A DNA stretch of 64,000 bases from Dipylidium caninum (Eukaryota; Platyhelminthes; Cestoda; Cyclophyllidea; Dipylidiidae): contig QEYB01000448.1 in NCBI GenBank assembly GCA_017562135.1, positions 992,001-1,056,000 on the forward strand, read 5' to 3'. The position numbers and the translations under genes are program-made. Positions 50,101-62,500 of the stretch are shown here, piece after piece. Position 1 is the first letter of the stretch. Each line of letters begins with the position of its first letter. The notes under the pieces are model-generated. The model was given only the letters and a program-made list of their open reading frames with translations, ran no database searches and was not told the origin of the DNA.

Positions 50101-53100
50101 TCGATCCTGGCGGTGAAGAATTCAGGGTGAGCGGTGTCGTGAAGATTCCCTTCCGGCAGGAAGGGAATTTCGATGCCGCCCAAATGACTTGGAGGATTCA
50201 TTTAATGTCCACTTTAGTATTCACTCACGCCATTTGTAGATATTACAGCCACCACCGGTAATAGGCACTTTAAGAGCAGGACCCTTTACTGAAAACTACC
50301 GCTGTAATGCCCGAGGTTGTGATCATTCAGCCAGAGCAAATGGTAAACTAGAGTGCCAGCAGTGAAGTCGTCGGCCAAGTTAAATGCACAAACTAGCTTT
50401 TTACGGTCACGTCTTTGGCTCAGATTTAACTGCCTTTTATCATAAATCAAACGAATAGTATTTTGGACTTGCGCAGACCAGTCTTTTCTCACTGGATTCA
50501 TAATTGTAAACACTTTCCTAGGCTGTACGAGATTTGTTGGTTTTAGAATAAAACACAAACTAGGGGTAAGGTTTGCGGAGTTCTCCACCCTTTTGTTTTA
50601 CCACCACTGTGATTACTCGTTCGATGGCGGTTGCCTTTTCCCTTGAGGACTCTGCGCGGTCAAACGTTTGTGCTGGTGGAATACGGGAGGAAATTAGCAC
50701 CCACAATAATTATTTCATGCTTTGCTCATCACTTCACTGTTTCAACGACCTTTCTTTTATGCAAAAAAAGCCTTAGTACAAATCCTAGAAGCAGATTATT
50801 TACGTAATAGTCGTGTCCCATGGTATTCACATTTGCATACGCAAACTTTAAGTCATCGGTCGAAATATTATGTGATTTCACATCGCCGCTTTTGCGCGAA
50901 TAAATTATATTTCCACAATAATAAACGCTAAAATGTGCAGTTAATTGAAACGCGTCCGCGGACTACTTGAACGCTGCTTCCAGGAGGGCGTGGCCCTCAA
51001 GTCCAAAATTTTGAAGGAGTAGCATAGAATCCATCTAATGACAGTGTCATTGACAGGATGCTCTACACAACCAGACGACCCTATTGCCTCTCCCCTCGAA
51101 AATCCTCGTGCCAATGAGTGGTAAAGTCCTTTTAGTAATAGGAGGAAGAAGGTGACAAGCCATGTAACTTCAAAGTCTTGTCTTTCAAAAAAATCTGGGA
51201 CTAAACGTATTCTTTTCGAGAATATCGTTTAATCCCCCCCCCTTCCTTTTCTTACTCCCCATTCTTTACCCTGGTCATCACAATTTAGACGGAATTTGAT
51301 TTTTGGGACCCTTTTGTTCAGAATCTCCTTTAGACACTATTGAATCTTTTTTGCAAATCTCTCTGACTTTCATTAGCATTGTATTTGGAATCCGAAGTTC
51401 TTGCCTTGACCTGTGTGTGCACTGCTAATATTTTCACTTTTGACATGGCAGAGCGAGTGGTTTGAGGGGAAACTTGTTGAGTCCACAGAGGGGGGGGGGG
51501 GGCAAAGCCCAAATGTTACCAGTAAATTTTTCTATTTGGATGGCCGTGCATGAATTGCATTGCACTTATTTACGAAATCAGACCAGTGGATCAGCCACAG
51601 GCGAGTGCTCACGGTAACGCAACCTCAGTGTTCACTTGCGAGCACGGATTCCGTTGGCACGACTACTCGTAAACACGTCCCTTTAATTTGGAAAAAGTCA
51701 AAAATTGCTTCGGACAATGGCGAATATCTGCGCCTCTTATCGCAAATAGACACGGACAGGCTCCCCTTGTGTCCTTTGTATCCGTTGCATTGAGGACGTC
51801 TGGGGGAAAAGGATGCGGATTTCAGTTACAGGCAATAATGTTTACTTAAAACTATAACGTCTGACAGTATTAAAACATACGAAATGCACAAGCAGTAGGT
51901 GGACTCGGTTGGAATGTGTTGGCAAATGTGATTGACAAGAAGCCTCAAGTAGACAGACACAGACATTGTTTGGTCTGCCTGAGAGGTTGATACGATGCCC
52001 CTTCCTGCCGAATTGATACACCTACTTTGTATATCACCCCTTCAAAGGTCAGCAGAGCTCTGTTATGCTACGAATGTCGGTGGAGCAAACTGAACCCATC
52101 TTTCCGGGGTGTAGATTCTTCTTCTTGCTGCCAGTTCTGGCTTGTGACGGCACTGATACGTCCCGAGCGCTTTTCTGGGCAAAACAAACGGTACATCAAG
52201 TGGATAAGTCACAATTATTTAGATATTTACTTATGTGGGAAAATTTAGTTTATAATTTTTGTTTATTCACGTAGGTGAATAGTAATTACCACTTCTGCAA
52301 TTTCTTCGGGGATCTTTCACGAGTGAAGTATAACTTTCAGTGGCAAAAATTTAACTCATCTTCAAATCTTTTCCTACTCAAAATGTGCATTCAACAAGTT
52401 AACCACAAACACCCTACAATTATGTTGGTTTTGGGCCCTCGGAGTTTAGCCTCCGTGATTAACAGCCTCTAGTCCTGCCACCCTGTTGCATGCTGCCCCG
52501 GGAGTACCATTAATCATCCCACCAAATTTTTTTTGCTTCATCAGACCTTTAAACGTCATTCTATAATTTTGTTCTCTTCGTCCCCCCTCCACCGCTCCCT
52601 CCCCCACCGCCTTGCCCACCTAGACTGGAATGGCCATTGTCAGGCGAAAGCTTCTCCATCAACTAGGAAATAACCATAATTAGTCTAAACAGAAGGTAAA
52701 TTACACAAAGTTTCTTTCTTACTTCTACATATGCTATTCACATGGGCTAAAAATTCCCCAAATGGGGCAATGCTTTTTTTGACGTTAATATAGTCCCAAT
52801 TACTAGTCGTAAGGCCTTGTATTGTGTAGTGAGGGTAGATTTGAGAAAGCTGGAAATGCCTCATTTGCTATACGTCCGTTTGAAGGGAGCGGAATGTCTA
52901 ATGTTCCCTCAAATTCGTTGATATGCGGGACAAGGAGTTGAAACAAAAATTTAAGTACGGAGTAGTGTGCTAAGTATCCTTCCACCGTTCTTATATTTGT
53001 TAATTTCTGCAAAATTTGATATCGAAATGGTTCTTTATCTCTTAATTTTCTTCTCTCTAGCCATACTGAAACTTCATCTCGTGGTGTACCAGAGCCAAAC

Positions 53101-56100
53101 AACTCCCTACTCCAGTCTCTTCCATAAAGGCACATCGTCGTCTGCTTCCACTGCCACTGCTGAAACCAACTCCTATTGGCGGGGTCGTATTAGTCGGGCC
53201 CTTCATGAGCTCTGCCACACCTCAACGGGCTTCCAACGCGTCTCCTCAATCCGACGTCTGTCCTCCCCCTCAAACTCTGGCCAAAATGAACGTGCGCTGA
53301 CCTTTGAGGTGTTGCTTTACTCCACTGGACATGGCAAAACCTTGGCCAATCTGGAGGAGCTCATAAAACATCGTCTAGATGAGGGCTTTTTGCCGAGTCT
53401 GGGTTCTCTCGATCCCCACGCCAGTTATATCCAGCACTTGGAGGAGAGTATGCCCGGTAAGTCATCACTCATTTTTTATTCACTCCACGAATTCAACACA
53501 AAATGGACAAGTTCTCTGGGTGGGCGCTAAAACGATCTCGAGTCCCACAAGTATTTGCCTATTTTTGGTCCATTCCCATGGGGCTGTCTCCTAATGAAAC
53601 TAGCATTTATTACCAGCCGTTCTTTCGAGCTTGTTTTGCTCTCCCCTTACAATGCGAATCACTTCCACCGGCCGATATGAAAAGTTTTATCAGAATTCAA
53701 AACTGGTTGAGCAAATTCGCACTTTGGTTGTTGCAGCGATCTTGATAACAAATATATAAAATTGTATGCCATCATGATCTCCCAATTTTGGCACCACTCG
53801 AATCCCGACGGAGTGTGGTGAATGGCCAAATGTAGGCATAATTTGTCGATCGAGTAAAAGTCTGTTAAGTTAGTTTGCTTGAGCAGTTGTATAACTTTCA
53901 AGCGATGGACCGGTAGGATGTTGACAACATTAGAACACTCGGGCGGGGGGAGGGCGGGGGGAGGGGGGCGGCGGTGCGTGGAATGAAGGTGTGGCAGTGA
54001 CATCAACAGTATCTCCATGTTTGCCTGGGGGATCTAATTTAGGGCAGTTGGTGAAACTGAAAGTCGACTTCAACGCATTACGCACACTTAAAATTTAAAT
54101 TGCTTTTCCTGTGTGCATAGCCGATGTCCAGTAGTCTCAGGCACTTGGCACGTATTTTTAGATCCTGAGCCTGACTTCAAGCAGCACTTGGATCTTGACT
54201 CCACCGAGAGAGAGGTACGTGGCTCTACAATTTCCCACCTCCTGATAATACAGTAAAAAACGTAGGTGAAAATTATGATTTCCCTTGACTACGTATAAAT
54301 TGCTTTTTTTGTTTTTTAAGGAATTTGTGGTCCCCCTTGAAATCTTATTGCTTTCTTACTGTTACAGATGAAAAAAGGTCTCGACAATGACGGAAAGGTG
54401 GAATCCACAGGTGTGTTCCCGCAAAATCCACGGTTTAGCACTATTGAAATAAAATTCTAACGGCCTGTTTCAAATTTCCTCATGTGTCTTTTTTATTAGA
54501 GCTCTGTTTTACCTCTGTTCATGGCCACCCTCTAGCATTGGCAAACCATAAAAGTTGGCGGCCTTTTGTAGATCTCGATGTGAGCAAAGATCCACCTCAG
54601 CAGGACTATCCGGGAGGCAATCGCCGACGCCCCATTTCGGTGCGACAGACGGCGCATGAACTCGCGGTTCAAAATAGTTGGAGGCACCGAGAGATTCTCA
54701 ACCAACCCGGTGTTATTGCAGGTGGGTCTGGATTAATTGTCCTCTCCACTATACCACCTCGTTGTGTCATTAGCTCCGCCCTTCTTTGCGTGAGAACAAG
54801 CCAGTCTACTTGCATTCCTACTATAACCTACTCCTCTACACTGCATCCCAATTTAACTGTTATTATTTCCTCTTTTCCACTGGCTCCTTATTCATGCCAA
54901 ATAGAAATTATCACTGATTTACGTCTACGACGATCCTAAATTTCTTAATGCGTCTCAGTCACTCTTGTTAAAACGTTCCAATCTGGTAAACTTGCGAAAA
55001 AGTTTTAACTCCCCCATTTGGGGAATTCTACGCCACGTGGAGATGGGGCGTCGATGTCGTGAGTGATAGGCTGTGCTTCGTCTGTCTTTAAACAACATTT
55101 CTTAAGTGACTTTGCGAAAATTAGTCATTATGCAAATTTTCTGCCACCCAACCTCCTTATTGTTCATAGGAGGTGGTGTGGGAACCAAATTCTTTTAATT
55201 TTTGAGGTCTTCGTGTCCCCTACTCACTAACCTACCCGAGTAATGACTTTGCGGTGTGTAGGCCACAATATTAACTAACTGGCTAACTTTCTTCCACTTA
55301 AAGTTATTTCTCTGGTTTGTTTTTAACCCTCCGCACTTATTGCATTTGATTGCGACTGCAATTAATGCCACTTAAGCTAGTTTAACATTGATAGAGGTGG
55401 GCATGTTCGAGGCGGGAGGTCGACCACTCGCTTTACAACCGTATCAGTGCACACTCAGACAGAGGGCGGACATGAGTTAAAAGTCGTTCCAACCCTGTAG
55501 GGGCTCGCAATACTCCCTCGTGGACGCAAAATTGGGCAAAAAGCTCTCTTCTCTCTCGTTACCACCAAGTCCGCGCTATTTTGGACTAAGCACCATTGTT
55601 AAAAGATTTGATTATTTCATAAATGTTTATTGTTTTGAAGGCTGATGCCATTTAGAGGGTTGTAGGAGAACTTGTGGCTTGTCAGAATGTGATAACGCTG
55701 ATAATATCTAGTTGTTTCAGTAACAAAAAGCCTTTTTTGACTTTGGTGGTAAGCGTAAAGCTATTTTCGGGGGGAATTATCTTCACCTTGAGTAAAAAAA
55801 TCGTCAGAACCAAAAGTGGTGTGCACTTGAAGAATATTATCAGTCTAAAACAGCAATAAATGATTGGAATAGACTAATATGTTGGCATGAAAAGATTTGC
55901 TAAACAAATAAAACTTTGCAATTTACACTTGAGGCAGGTAGGCCCATAGATTCATGTATTTGAGTCTACTTACCCTCCTCATATCATTTATATTGCAGCT
56001 ATCGTTGGAAGCACAATCGCGGGGTTATTGTTGTTGATTCTGCTTATTCTCTTCTGCATCTACCGTCTGCGCAAGAAAGACGAGGGATCATACTCCCTCG

Positions 56101-56171
56101 AAGAGCCTCAGAAGGGTCCCACCACCTCCGGCGCCTACATGCACACGCCTAGTCGTGAATTTTACGCCTAG
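47104..56171 (+). CDS. Transmembrane protein: thyroglobulin type-1-like + possible SEA + syndecan TM/cytoplasmic domain
   Basis: Six exons join in phase: 47104-47472, 53061-53456, 54132-54214, 54368-54410, 54500-54721, 55999-56171 (about 428 residues). The 5' end is missing, since the first exon starts in phase 1. Exon 1 has a Pro-rich part and then thyroglobulin type-1 features: ARQCIALDCFCVNVTTGVAL, PGT and a last Cys in LVDCG. The CWCV core is CFCV and the front of the domain is short. Exon 2 looks like a SEA domain (RISRALHELCHTSTGFQRV, LTFEVLLYS, LEELIKHRL) without the GSVVV cleavage motif. Exons 3-5 are hydrophilic; only isolated Ser-Gly pairs occur, so glycosaminoglycan attachment is uncertain. 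The last exon has a transmembrane helix, then C1 RLRKKDEGSYSLEEP, a variable part, and C2 EFYA at the terminus. These are syndecan hallmarks binding ezrin/Src-type and PDZ partners. The 5.6-kb first intron is the weakest link. Confidence 0.8.
47473..53060 (+). other. Large intron of the syndecan-like gene
   Basis: Donor G/GTGAGA and acceptor TTCTTCTCTCTAG/CC bound 5.6 kb. Inside are unassigned open frames (48064-48417, 49204-49536, 49920-50201 and 50286-50588, all minus), a (CTG)n tract and C-rich or G-rich runs. A nested minus-strand gene at 49.0-50.6 kb is possible but none of its frames is recognisable. Confidence 0.5.
48011..48035. repeat. (CTG)n trinucleotide repeat
   Basis: About eight CTG units with one CCG interruption, in the first intron of the syndecan-like gene. 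Confidence 0.9.
53940..53976 (+). other. G-run cluster, potential G-quadruplex in intron
   Basis: At least five runs of three to six G separated by one or two bases lie on the coding strand, in the intron between the second and third exons of the syndecan-like gene. Such a tract could influence splicing or replication. Confidence 0.5.
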
Positions 56172-56438
56172 TCGCATCGCAGACATTTGTCTCCCGCTTG
56201 TATATATCCTCCTCCGCGTCCTCGGCCTCCCCTTCCCTTTGAGGCCTCTCGCTTCTCTCTCCCTTCTGCCTCGCCGTTCATTAACCCTCCTGCATGCGAC
56301 CTCCTACGGTAGTTGCTTCGATTGTAATTTAAATCTTGTCTGGTGCTCCGCTCTCCTCTCTTATTCTCCCACTCTCTGTCTTGTAAAATTCATTCATCTA
56401 GTCAATTGCGGCTAATGCCTCCGCTCATATGCGGGGAC

Positions 56439-56492
56439 ATGTGTGTGTGTGTGTGTGTGTGTTTGGGCGGGCGTGCGTGCGTGCGTGCGTGC
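56439..56492. repeat. (GT)n followed by (GTGC)n microsatellite
   Basis: About twelve GT units, then a GC-rich step and five GCGT units, in the 3' UTR of the syndecan-like gene. Confidence 0.9.
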
Positions 56493-56564
56493 TATGGTTT
56501 TCCCATCACTATTCTCCGTCGCTTGTTTAATCAACTCACTTGGTACCGCTAAATTTCATTTGCA

Positions 56565-56570
56565 AATAAA
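56565..56570 (+). terminator. Probable polyadenylation signal of the syndecan-like gene
   Basis: AATAAA about 395 nt after the stop codon, in an AT-rich context. A second AATAAA lies near 56847. Confidence 0.45.
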
Positions 56571-56599
56571 CATTCGTAGTTAATTGGAGTTTCAGTGAA

Positions 56600-59500
56600 A
56601 ATGGACTACTTTAACGTTAGTTCGGTGGTAGGAAAGATCGTAATGCGTAGCTGGAGGCTTCTCATTTCTCAACTCTTAATTAAACGGGGATCAAGTGTCT
56701 ATCGCATAACCCATTAAGCCAATTTGAAACTCGGAAATTACTTTTCCCTACCACTGCTACTGGCGTTTGTAAAGTTCACTGACGCAAAATAGAGATGACG
56801 CGCGGTCTTGGTAACTATATTTGTGTATCTGTCGACGTTACCGAGAATAAACAAGAAGGCGCTAATGAAGCAGTGAACAGCTGAACTGGAACCCTAACTG
56901 TCCGAAGAGTTAGTCCTGAGGACAGGGAATGAGATGATCATGAAGTAGGGTAATTCCTCCCTGCAGTCCGTAGAATAGTATTGTCGTCGCTCCGGAATCC
57001 GTCTCCGGTGTGTGAATGTCAGTTTTTGTCCAACTATCCTCTGCAACCGCCTTCATATAGTCGTAGGCCCTCTCCATACACTCCCGGAATGGCATCACTC
57101 TGGCTCCCAAAACACGCCTCCTCCGTTCCTTTGATGCAATGGGATCCACCCTCGGGAGAAGTCAATCTGCTTAATTGATGTTTTGCTGTCATTGACTCCG
57201 GTTATAAGATTGATGACCTGGTGCCCTGGGAAATGTCCCTTTTTACAGAGCAGGCGGCCCATTGGGACGGACGATTTATCTGCCTCAAGGCGAATGAAAA
57301 TAAAATAAATGTGGTTGGAGTTGCCACGTCTCCTGCCCTTGTGAGTATGCAACGGTCGTTTCAATTGAGAAATGTTTCCTCTCCATCGCACAGTCTTCTC
57401 TTGTTGCTGTTATGCACGTTTATACCGCCCTAAAAATCCTTAATGACGATCGTCTGTGTTCCTTCCTCGTTTGGCAGGCCCCAGTCCTCACTTATTTACT
57501 TATGCAGTAATAAAGTTGACAATTACGGAACTCTTCTGCGTTTTTATGTCTCGCCTAGCCTCACTCTGACCCAGTTGCCTCGGCGGCAGCACCAGGCCCT
57601 TCCGACGCCGAAGTTGGCTGGGGCCACCCACAAAACGACATTTATTCGAGGTCTTTCAAACTAAAATCGGGATGTTAGGAGGACTTAGCAAGGTTTTTTT
57701 AAGTTGGCGCCCATCAAGCTGTGTTTAAGTCTATCGGCTTTCCTTCTTGCATTGCCACGTGGTGTCCGGTGAGGCGGAACAGTCGAAGGTGATCCAACCC
57801 TTCCACGCATTCCGCCTTCTCGATATGTCGCAATCGTAGAAGTGGGAATTAATGGGTGGGAGGCGCCGAGGCTGCCCCGACATTGTCATAACGCGTATTC
57901 TTGACAGACTCCAGCATCAACTGACAATGTGTGTGTGGGTTGACGTTTCTTTCCATCTGGCGGAAATGGCCATGGGCATGAGGACATGAAGGGGTGGTTT
58001 GGTCGAAATAGCGTAAACAAGATTATTTTTATCCCACAAACTCCATAATAACCGAGTGGAAAGGGGACTTAAGATGGTGGGAGGCTTTGGTGCACGCGAG
58101 TGCGGGCAGAAGAGGTGGAAGTTTCCGGTGGATTCAGTCAAGTTGGTACATTTCGGAGACGTGTATTCGTGACTTGTCGAGACTGTCACGCGGAAAAACA
58201 TCCGCCACCTTAGAGCGAAGTGTCGCCCAGACTACCAAAGCTTTAATTTTCCGTCTTAAAGGACGGTAGTCGGTTCTTTTGAGACGGGGAAAACGACATT
58301 CGTCGGCGGAGTAGGGTTAAAAACCCATACTTCAGTCTGTAGGCCGCTTAAATCCTTTTCACTTGGAAACTTGGGATACCTTTTTTGACATTAATGACCG
58401 TGTTATCCTTCGAATTGGACGAAGGAGATGTATGCGGCTTCATACTTCACTATTTTCACTTGTGCTGTCAATTTCATTATGGATTCTCTAAATTATTCCT
58501 CCCCTTATCTTAGTGTTTCTTCGAAAATGGCGGGAGAGAAGTTCGCCGATTCTCCACAAGCTCGCAATCTCCACTTTACTGTGGCTCATTGTGGTCGGGA
58601 GAGAGGAAGAATCATCCGCTCACTTCTCCGTTTCGCATGTACACTCAGAATGGATTGACGAGAGGTGAAATAATGTTCAGGTGAGGAGTGGAGGCATTGC
58701 CGAAAATTAGATGAAGGAAATAGTCTCCCATCGCTGAAGTACGTTTATCCCACGGCATATTTTGGGTTCTTCGGTGAAGCAGTTCCCCGTACGCAGAGTA
58801 TTAGGTTACGACCTGCTGCCTCGGGAAAATCCCATTTTTTTGCACCACATCCCAAAACCCCAGTCATCGGATTGTCTTCACCTCACTGTTCCGCAGGAGG
58901 TGGGGCGTTGCTCAGTCAAACTGACGTGACGTGGCTGCCATTGAAAGGGTTTGTGATTTCACGGCCGAGCCCAATGAAGCTGCAACTTCAGCCAAACAAA
59001 ATTCCCTCACAACCTAGAGGTTAAAGTGGGAGTGCAATTTCGGACGTCGAGAACAAGTAGGTGGATAGTGAAGCTGTGTATGTCGCCTTAATGCGTGGGC
59101 AGACTATTCAGCCGTCCTCGGCCAACGTCTTCGTGTAATGCAACTGTCAATCACTTGTCCCGATGACACGTATTTACTCCTCGAGTTACACATAATTATC
59201 ATTTTTTGAAGGGGAGACTTCAGTGGCCACGGCTGAAACGACTTTCTGCCACTCGCCGGCCGTGAGCCTCAGAAGCCCAGGGCGGAGGATGCAGGCGTGA
59301 GCACTTCCGCCCTCCACCCTCACCTTCACCACTGCATGGGCTGATGGCCCACGATAGGCGAGAAGACTCCCGGCCGTGGCGAAAATCTCCACCACACGAA
59401 ATGTTCTCCTCATTTTTTTATTACCTCAATCCAAAATGAAGGCAAATGTAGCCTGGTCTTTTAATTTCGAGGGTGCATATCCACACCCAAGCAAAGTGTG

Positions 59501-62500
59501 TGAGAATGAAAATTTTCCTTTTCATATTTTCTAGCTACTAACAACTCAACTTCAATAAATTTTTCGGTATTCCTGTCTTCCACCACCCTAAAAATGGACA
59601 AACAGAAAATAAATTAAACAAATCTCATGTGGAAAGCCACCTGGAAAATGGACTGGGCTGTACTGGTTCCCACAAAATTTTTTCCCATTTTAAATAAAGA
59701 CCGTACATGAGGAGGATCTGTAGGCATCTCCTCAGTTTAAGTATCCCCTGAGCTATTTTACTCCTCGATGAGTTATTTCCCCAGAGCTTCTTAGATGGAA
59801 TAATATGCGGCGTGGTGCCTCGTCCCTCTCTTTTTTTCTTAATTTTTCCTGCCTCAAACACATAGAATGCTGGCAAAGGCGCTACGATGGTTACAAAGAA
59901 GGGACATTTTAGGTTTACGATTGTCCGCAGCCTGCGGCTCGGGATGAGTGTACAGACGGAAGACATCCGACAGACAAGTGACATTTCATCGAATCGCGAG
60001 AACCCGTGTTTCGTGATGAAATGTTGACTGTAAACAGACGAAATATCGCCTTTTTCAGCCTGTCTGAAATGCCGCGAATCAGGTCCTCGGGGCGGACATG
60101 AGCCCGAACGTCCGCCTAGTTGGCCGAGAGTAGGAGTAGATTAAAGCCAATGAAACATGCCTTTCGCCCTCCAGATGTTTTCGGCCAAAGACTCATCAAT
60201 TGTGAGAACTTTTCAGTTGCATTTGTGACCTGTCAACCAAGTGAGTTTATGCCATCAATTTAATTTGTAGCAATTAGTAAAAAAGTGGCCAAAATCACCA
60301 AGTTAAGGTGGCTCACGGTTGGGAGAGTCGAGATACTTCGGAAACTATTCGCGCCTCTGCTACACTGGAAGGAAATAGATTTTCGGTTTGAGATTGCGAT
60401 GCAGCCTTGTAGAATGCGCCTTCTGCGGTCTTGCTTACTTCAAACACGTGATTCTTACGTCGTGAGGGGGAAGAAAAAGTGTTTTCTAAATAAATAATGC
60501 GCTGACTGGCTGTAGGTAACTTGGACCCCATCCGTCACCCCTCAGGTGCAAGGTGTGTGGCTGAACTTTTCCCCACATTTCAAAATTTATCGAGGCAATG
60601 TAGAGACTCCATCCCTTTCCTCCCCCCTCCGCCCTCCGCTCTCCCCCCAGCCCTCAAACTTCCGCATAATTTCGCAGTCTGTTTCCGCAGACTCCAACAA
60701 ACTCCTATCCGGTCAGATGAACTAGTTCGTCTTGATTTTATTTAGGCATTTTCAGAGCGATTTTTACAAACCAATCAAATGTCACTTCTTACTCATTTGC
60801 AGTAAGTTTTTCTCGACAAAATAAAATCACTTATCGAAATTAAAGTGTTTTGACCGTCAACACGCTCCTTTTGCCATCATTCAACAAAAATCGCTCTCTC
60901 TCTCTCTCCCTTCCTCACTTTCTTGGACAGGCAGACAGCCGGGTGGACGGTGTTCTTTGTACCATCCTTGTACTTTGATAGTCGGATCCACCGTTCGCAA
61001 ATCCACTTCATCTGCAAAGCGCTCCCACCCCCCCGCCCCATGGCCTTCACGTGAGTAGCGCTTCCGCTCACAAAGCAAAAATTTCCTTCCCTTATATTAC
61101 AGCGGGGACGAGATATGAAAGAGCCCTACAAGTTAAAGTGTTTTTCAGATTTTCCCATTGGATGTTAACGCACCTGCGTGGAGAGGGACATCAACGTGCG
61201 TTGCTTGAGTTTCATGGAGGGGTGGGACGAGTTTCCCCAGTTACGAGGCAGTAATCCTCACCTTATCGTCCCTTACTACTACTTGGCGCGTCCTCAAAGG
61301 CCTCGACCTCGCAGTCTCCAATCCCACCTGAAATGTGCCATAGCCTGAGCCAGTCCCGTGGGTGGACGTCGACGCAGGGATACTTCTGGAGGCGGAGAAA
61401 AAAAGGCTGTCTTGCGGAAAGTGTAAACGTTCTGCTGTGCACGCAGGTGCACCGTTTAAAGAGGTGAGAGAGGCGCGCGAAATGATCATCGCTTGGAACT
61501 ACCTGGTCTACCGTAATCTTTTGTCCGCTAATAGAATAAGTGGAAGAAAACTTTATCTGACTGTTAATAAGATTCATTAATTCATAGAGTTCCCATTATT
61601 AACAACGAAATCTTGCCAGCACGAGGGCGATTTGCATAGCCCATTTTTGAAAACGGTTTCCTATTTTGAGGTGAAAAATTGAACCGGTGCAGATTTGATG
61701 TCACCTTCACCTTTGATTTTTCATTTACGTACTATGCAAAAACTAAAACCAGTAATAGCCGGAGGCTGCTGAATTTGGAGAATGTGGCGGATCCGACAAA
61801 ACTTCCCACCCTTATTCTGTATTTTTCATGAGTTCCCAAATCAGTACGCAGTCCGGCATCAGCATGAAGCAGTTTGGCATCCGCTCATTTCCTTGACCAT
61901 CACCATCCCCTTTTCTTAAACTGCTGTCCATAAATCATCGGCTTGCGAGCAACCTTTCTCCGAATTGAGCTTATCGTTCGGTTTTAGCAGCTCATAATGC
62001 ATCGGTCCTCGAATGCCCTAGTACGCACGCATCACAACAAATCTGCTTTAGAAGTGGAAGGGCCACGTTCTCAGGGTTCAAAATATGCTCAATTCTTAAC
62101 GACTTTGCACACTTTTGTCCACTTTTCATCTCCAGTTGCCATCATCCCGTTCAAAAATGACTCGATTTCATTCCGAGCAGGCAGAGATGTGCATACGACG
62201 ACTCGAGCCTCGACATTCTGCTGAATTCGTTCATGTGGCACCCATCTCGAACATTTCCACACCATTCAGCCTTCCCGAATATGTACTGAAATGGTTTGCT
62301 AAGCTTAACCAAGTCTTTCTGCAATCTGCGATGTTGTGAGATGAGGACCTTTTTCCAACACGGTCTGAACAACACCGTCGTCAATGGAAGACGGTAGCCT
62401 TGAAGGCGCCTTATCTGAAAGATCCACACCACTTCTTTTAAATTTTTCAGACCATTTTCTGTAAGTCCTATCAGAAATTGTACCTTCACTTTGGCACTCT

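Noticed and set aside
52803..53135. 110-codon minus-strand frame
   Set aside because: It overlaps the antisense of the SEA-like exon and has no known motif.
53659..54018. 119-codon minus-strand frame
   Set aside because: It is opposite to an intron of the syndecan-like gene and includes the translated G-run tract (poly-Pro); no independent support.
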